Shown: positions 22,423-23,703 of the stretch, in pieces
Position numbering within the stretch: the stretch's first letter is position 1
Layout: the number at the start of each line of letters is the position of its first letter
Source: Marinosulfonomonas sp.
Lineage (GTDB): Bacteria; Pseudomonadota; Alphaproteobacteria; Rhodobacterales; Rhodobacteraceae
Direction of reading: 5' to 3'
NCBI GenBank assembly: GCA_026989405.1
Contig: JALSJL010000135.1
Coordinates: 1 to 23,703 of the forward strand
Length of the DNA stretch: 23,703 bases
The notes under the pieces: generated by a model
What the model saw: only the letters and a program-made list of their open reading frames with translations
Database searches by the model: none
Told to the model about the DNA's origin: nothing
Made by a program: the position numbers and the translations under genes

Positions 22423-22949
22423 CAGTCGCCCAGAACGGCCTTCAGACGGGTGTCGATTTCTTCAGCGGAGCCCGGATAGACCGGCAGCCCTCGGTTGATC
22501 CATCCCGGTCCATTCGGCCCGCCCGCCATGCCTTCGGCAACATCGGCAAGACCCGGAAACCCTTGTGCGTTCAACTGTTCGAATACATAGCCTGACCGGT
22601 TGCCGGTCCGGCAGATCAGGGCAATCGGCTTGTCTTCGTATTTCTGGCGCAGCGCCACCAGTTGCTTCACGAACTCCGGGTCGCGCATGTCCAGCGCAAT
22701 GGCGCCTTCGCCGATTCCGGTCTGCTGCCATTCCTGCGGCGTGCGGATGTCGACCAGAATGATCTCTCCGGCCCTGGCGGCCTCGTATGCCTTGTCTGCG
22801 TCCATTCTCTGTGCGTCCTGTCCCGTTGCCGTTTGCGCGAATGCCTTCGGCAACGCGACTGCAGCCACGCCTACGACAGCCAGCCCGGCCAGTGCAAGAA
22901 AAACACGCCGGGACGGGCGGGCGCGCGAGGAGGTGACTTGTGGTCGCAT
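22422..22949 (-). CDS. Exported rhodanese-like sulfurtransferase
   Basis: Protein of 175 residues with an N-terminal export signal (SRRVFLALAG, then a hydrophobic stretch ending KAFAQ), twin-arginine-like, so a periplasmic place is expected. One rhodanese domain follows (about 45-165): ILVDIRTPQEW, and the active-site loop CRTGNRSG with catalytic C113. Six-residue loops of this kind take sulfane sulfur. The C-terminal part has GMAGGPNGPGWINRGLPV. The sulfur donor and acceptor are unknown. GGAG 8 nt before the ATG at 22949 supports the start. Alone in its orientation; divergent from pntA. Confidence 0.9.
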   Translation of the reverse strand: MRPQVTSSRARPSRRVFLALAGLAVVGVAAVALPKAFAQTATGQDAQRMDADKAYEAARAGEIILVDIRTPQEWQQTGIGEGAIALDMRDPEFVKQLVALRQKYEDKPIALICRTGNRSGYVFEQLNAQGFPGLADVAEGMAGGPNGPGWINRGLPVYPGSAEEIDTRLKAVLGD

Positions 22950-23056
22950 TTGGATTACTCCACATTGAACATTCGTTGATTTCGGTTGAACGGATAAGTA
23001 GGTATCGCGCGCCCCGATGGAAGGGGTGGGCAGACTGACAAATGGTCACATGCGCG

Positions 23057-23073
23057 CGGTTTCACAAAAACCG
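23057..23073 (+). promoter_or_regulatory. Small hairpin before the pntA ribosome binding site
   Basis: CGGTTT (23057-23062) and AAACCG (23068-23073) form a 6-bp stem, 8 nt before AGGAGG. It may affect translation or be part of an operator; there is no further support. The rest of 22950-23095 shows no gene. Confidence 0.3.
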
Positions 23074-23095
23074 TGCCGGACAGGAGGAGCAGGTC

Positions 23096-23703
23096 GTGAA
23101 GATCGGGGCACCGAAGGAAATTATCGAAGGCGAAGCGCGGGTTGCGATGACACCGGAAAGCGCGGTCGCGTTGCAGAAACTGGGCCACGACTGCCTGATC
23201 GAGGCCGGCGCCGGCAAGGCCGCGGGCTTTAGCGATGCCGCTTACAAGGAGGCTGGCGTCAAGGTGATCAAGGGCGCAGCCGCGCTGTGGAAAGCCTCTG
23301 ACGTCGTGATCAAGGTGCGCCCGCCCGAGGCGGTGGAATATCGGCGGATGCAGGAAAAGCAGACCCTGATCAGCTTTTTCAACCCGGCCGAGAACGAAGA
23401 GGGCATGAAAAAGGCCGCCGCCAAGAAAGCCACCGTCATCGCCATGGAAATGGTGCCGCGCATCAGCCGGGCGCAGAAGATGGATGCGTTGTCATCGATG
23501 GCCAATATCGCGGGCTACCGTGCCGTGATCGAGGCCGCCGAGCATTTCCCGCGCTTCTTTACCGGCCAGGTGACGGCCGCGGGCAAGGTGCCGCCGGCCA
23601 AGGTCCTGGTGGTCGGGGCAGGGGTTGCCGGGTTGGCCGCGATCGGCACTGCGGTTTCGCTTGGCGCCATCGTCTATGCCTTCGATGTGCGCCCCGAGGT
23701 GGC
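23096..23703 (+). CDS. pntA: NAD(P) transhydrogenase (Re/Si-specific) subunit alpha, 5' part
   Basis: Start of the alpha subunit of proton-translocating transhydrogenase, which makes NADPH from NADH using the proton gradient. 202 codons are present, all from the cytosolic NAD(H)-binding domain: the N-terminal KIGAPKEIIEGEARVAMTPE, the conserved EMVPRISRAQKMDALSSMA stretch, and the Rossmann motif VVGAGVAGLAAIG near the window edge. The start is GTG at 23096 with AGGAGG (about 8 nt upstream), one of the best ribosome binding sites here. The remainder, with the rest of the nucleotide-binding domain, and pntB are expected beyond the window. Confidence 0.95.
   Translation, partial: MKIGAPKEIIEGEARVAMTPESAVALQKLGHDCLIEAGAGKAAGFSDAAYKEAGVKVIKGAAALWKASDVVIKVRPPEAVEYRRMQEKQTLISFFNPAENEEGMKKAAAKKATVIAMEMVPRISRAQKMDALSSMANIAGYRAVIEAAEHFPRFFTGQVTAAGKVPPAKVLVVGAGVAGLAAIGTAVSLGAIVYAFDVRPEV

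Overview
The window looks like GC-rich chromosome from an alphaproteobacterium, most likely the Roseobacter group / Rhodobacteraceae. The basis is the gene set rather than any marker gene: aerobic cobaltochelatase CobS, a J-domain protein divergent from BolA, a small protein with a VPLPA-type sorting signal, a TIGR03808-like twin-arginine repeat protein, malate synthase G, and a PntA of the Re/Si-specific type. I name no genus. No rRNA, tRNA, CRISPR array, intact insertion sequence or replication origin was seen.

Layout. 1-1379: 5' part of cobS and a DCC thiol-disulfide oxidoreductase, both on the minus strand. 1558-3036: a full-length vitamin-K-dependent gamma-carboxylase-like (HTTM) membrane protein, divergent from the DCC gene. 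3037-4024: a decay zone with a frameshifted minus-strand remnant and a LysE exporter that has lost its C-terminus and reads in frame into the next gene. 4025-6698: peptidase T, a terminator, and a periplasmic di-heme peroxidase of the MauG/CCP type. 6820-7292: a dead MmcQ/YjbR (DUF419) gene. 7326-8305: J-domain protein and BolA, divergent. 8315-8785: a DUF4177-like protein convergent with bolA. 8818-9604: VPLPA-CTERM protein with a promoter, an inverted-repeat leader and a strong terminator. 9604-11259: helical/TPR protein with three 141-bp tandem repeats. 11479-12990: gatB. 13136-13762: lytic-transglycosylase-like lipoprotein. 13842-16391: aminopeptidase N. 16542-18704: malate synthase G. 18807-20941: a class I glutamine-amidotransferase-like hydrolase and a TIGR03808-like beta-helix protein, probably one operon. 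21038-21793: SDR dehydrogenase. 21944-22393: isoprenylcysteine methyltransferase-like membrane enzyme. 22422-22949: exported rhodanese. 23096 to the end: 5' part of pntA.

Most genes are single housekeeping or metabolic units in alternating orientation, so there are many divergent promoters and convergent junctions. Functional links inside the window are few: the DCC/carboxylase-like pair, the hydrolase/TIGR03808 pair, and the divergent SDR/methyltransferase pair that share an 18-bp near-palindrome. From memory, the J-domain gene and cobS lie close together in related genomes. Here they are 6.5 kb apart, and the interval holds all three broken genes, so it looks like a site of insertion and decay.

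The items most worth a second look are the carboxylase/DCC pair, the LysE-PepT read-through, the three pseudogenes, the nested GGAAAC/GTTTC inverted repeats upstream of the VPLPA gene, the 141-bp coding repeats, the repeats behind gatB, and a conserved motif present at two convergent gene junctions. I found no clear new multi-gene system.
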